Source: Ekhidna lutea (GTDB lineage Bacteria > Bacteroidota > Bacteroidia > Cytophagales > Cyclobacteriaceae). From it: 64,000 nucleotides of DNA. The stretch covers positions 310,001 through 374,000 of the forward strand of contig NZ_FZPD01000003.1 of NCBI RefSeq assembly GCF_900188325.1. Reading direction: 5' to 3'. The first letter of the stretch is position 1, and each line of letters opens with the position of its first letter. Under the pieces are notes generated by a model that did no database searches, had not been told where the DNA came from, and saw nothing but the letters and a program-made list of their open reading frames with translations. This document shows, one piece after another, positions 63,790-64,000 of the stretch. The position numbers and the translations under genes were made by a program.

Positions 63790-64000
63790 TTAATATTCAT
63801 CTTCATTAAAAAAGAAGTCCTCTTTCGTAGGATAATCAGGCCATATCTCCTCAATGTTTTCAAAGGGCTGTCCATCATCCTCTAGTTCCTGTAGGTTTTC
63901 TACTACTTCTAAAGGAGCTCCGGATCTGATAGAATAATCGATCAGCTCATCTTTGGTGGCGGGCCATGGGGCGTCTTCTAAGTACGATGCAAGTTCTAGT
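63790..64000 (-). CDS. DUF2795 protein (partial, N-terminus outside window)
   Basis: Minus-strand frame from the window edge to TAA at 63790, 70 residues visible: begins LELASYLEDAPWPATKDELI, continues DYSIRSGAPLEVVENLQEL and ends DYPTKEDFFFNEDEY. This is the DUF2795 family of small acidic proteins, strongly conserved in Bacteroidota. Only a few residues are missing. Function unknown. The terminator at 63747-63768 lies 22 bases downstream. Confidence 0.88.
   Translation of the reverse strand, partial: LELASYLEDAPWPATKDELIDYSIRSGAPLEVVENLQELEDDGQPFENIEEIWPDYPTKEDFFFNEDEY

Noticed and set aside
1-64000. tRNA, rRNA, tmRNA, CRISPR arrays and insertion sequences
   Set aside because: No TpsiC-like arm with a matching acceptor stem, no regularly spaced direct repeats and no transposase or recombinase frame was found by eye on either strand.

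Overview
The window looks like chromosomal DNA of a member of the Bacteroidota, most likely a Cytophagales-type free-living aerobe. The support is a type IX secretion (T9SS type A) C-terminal sorting domain, a TonB receptor with a carboxypeptidase-regulatory N-domain, a propeller-type (Reg_prop/Y_Y_Y) sensor kinase, a SiaB-family kinase, a DUF2795 protein, and -7 boxes of the form TAnnTTTG upstream of many genes (rplM, ruvB, apbE, rlmL-like, recA, queA and others). There is no rRNA, tRNA, CRISPR array, insertion sequence or prophage. Most of the content is ordinary housekeeping; the interesting signals lie in leaders, intergenic regions and very small genes.

Layout. 1-380: tail of a sortilin/BNR-repeat protein. 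465-3999 (-): prfC, an RluA-type pseudouridine synthase, a small membrane protein and pabB. 4063-5912 (+): a large SAM methyltransferase coupled to a 64-aa membrane protein. 5946-9158 (-): TonB receptor. 9655-11574 (+): dnaK behind a palindrome and a sigma54-like element. 11671-13318 (+): a small membrane protein and an RlmL-type rRNA methyltransferase. 13435-17714 (-): secreted histidine phosphatase, M3 peptidase lipoprotein, TRIC channel, queG. 17851-18207 (+): a 43-aa membrane micropeptide and a structured, terminator-ended intergenic segment. 18206-23612 (-): a two-gene hybrid two-component system. 23730-28358: a 34-aa micropeptide, a SodC-like lipoprotein, ruvB, apbE, a ZIP transporter and a phospholipase C-like protein.

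28370-39057 (-) is one long branched-chain amino acid unit read leuA-leuC-leuD-leuB-[leader]-ilvD-ilvB-ilvN-ilvC-ilvA. Nearly every junction overlaps or is separated by a few bases. Between leuB and ilvD lies what reads as a complete transcription attenuator: a 21-codon leader peptide in which 11 residues are Ile/Val/Leu, then mutually exclusive hairpins ending in a strong terminator.

39209-46573 holds a conserved hypothetical gene, two tandem 41-aa paralogous membrane micropeptides, the rplM-rpsI-rpsB-tsf operon, a second pseudouridine synthase and a PhoR/PhoB-type pair. 46902-58283 carries an S8 protease lipoprotein, a putative aminopeptidase, a SiaB-family protein, recA, a TPR protein, a lone MacB-type permease, and queA-ispD. 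58338-62833 (-) is a two-gene operon of an S74 (tail-fibre chaperone) surface protein and a T9SS cargo protein, divergent from a LuxR-type regulator. A DUF2795 gene runs off the right edge.
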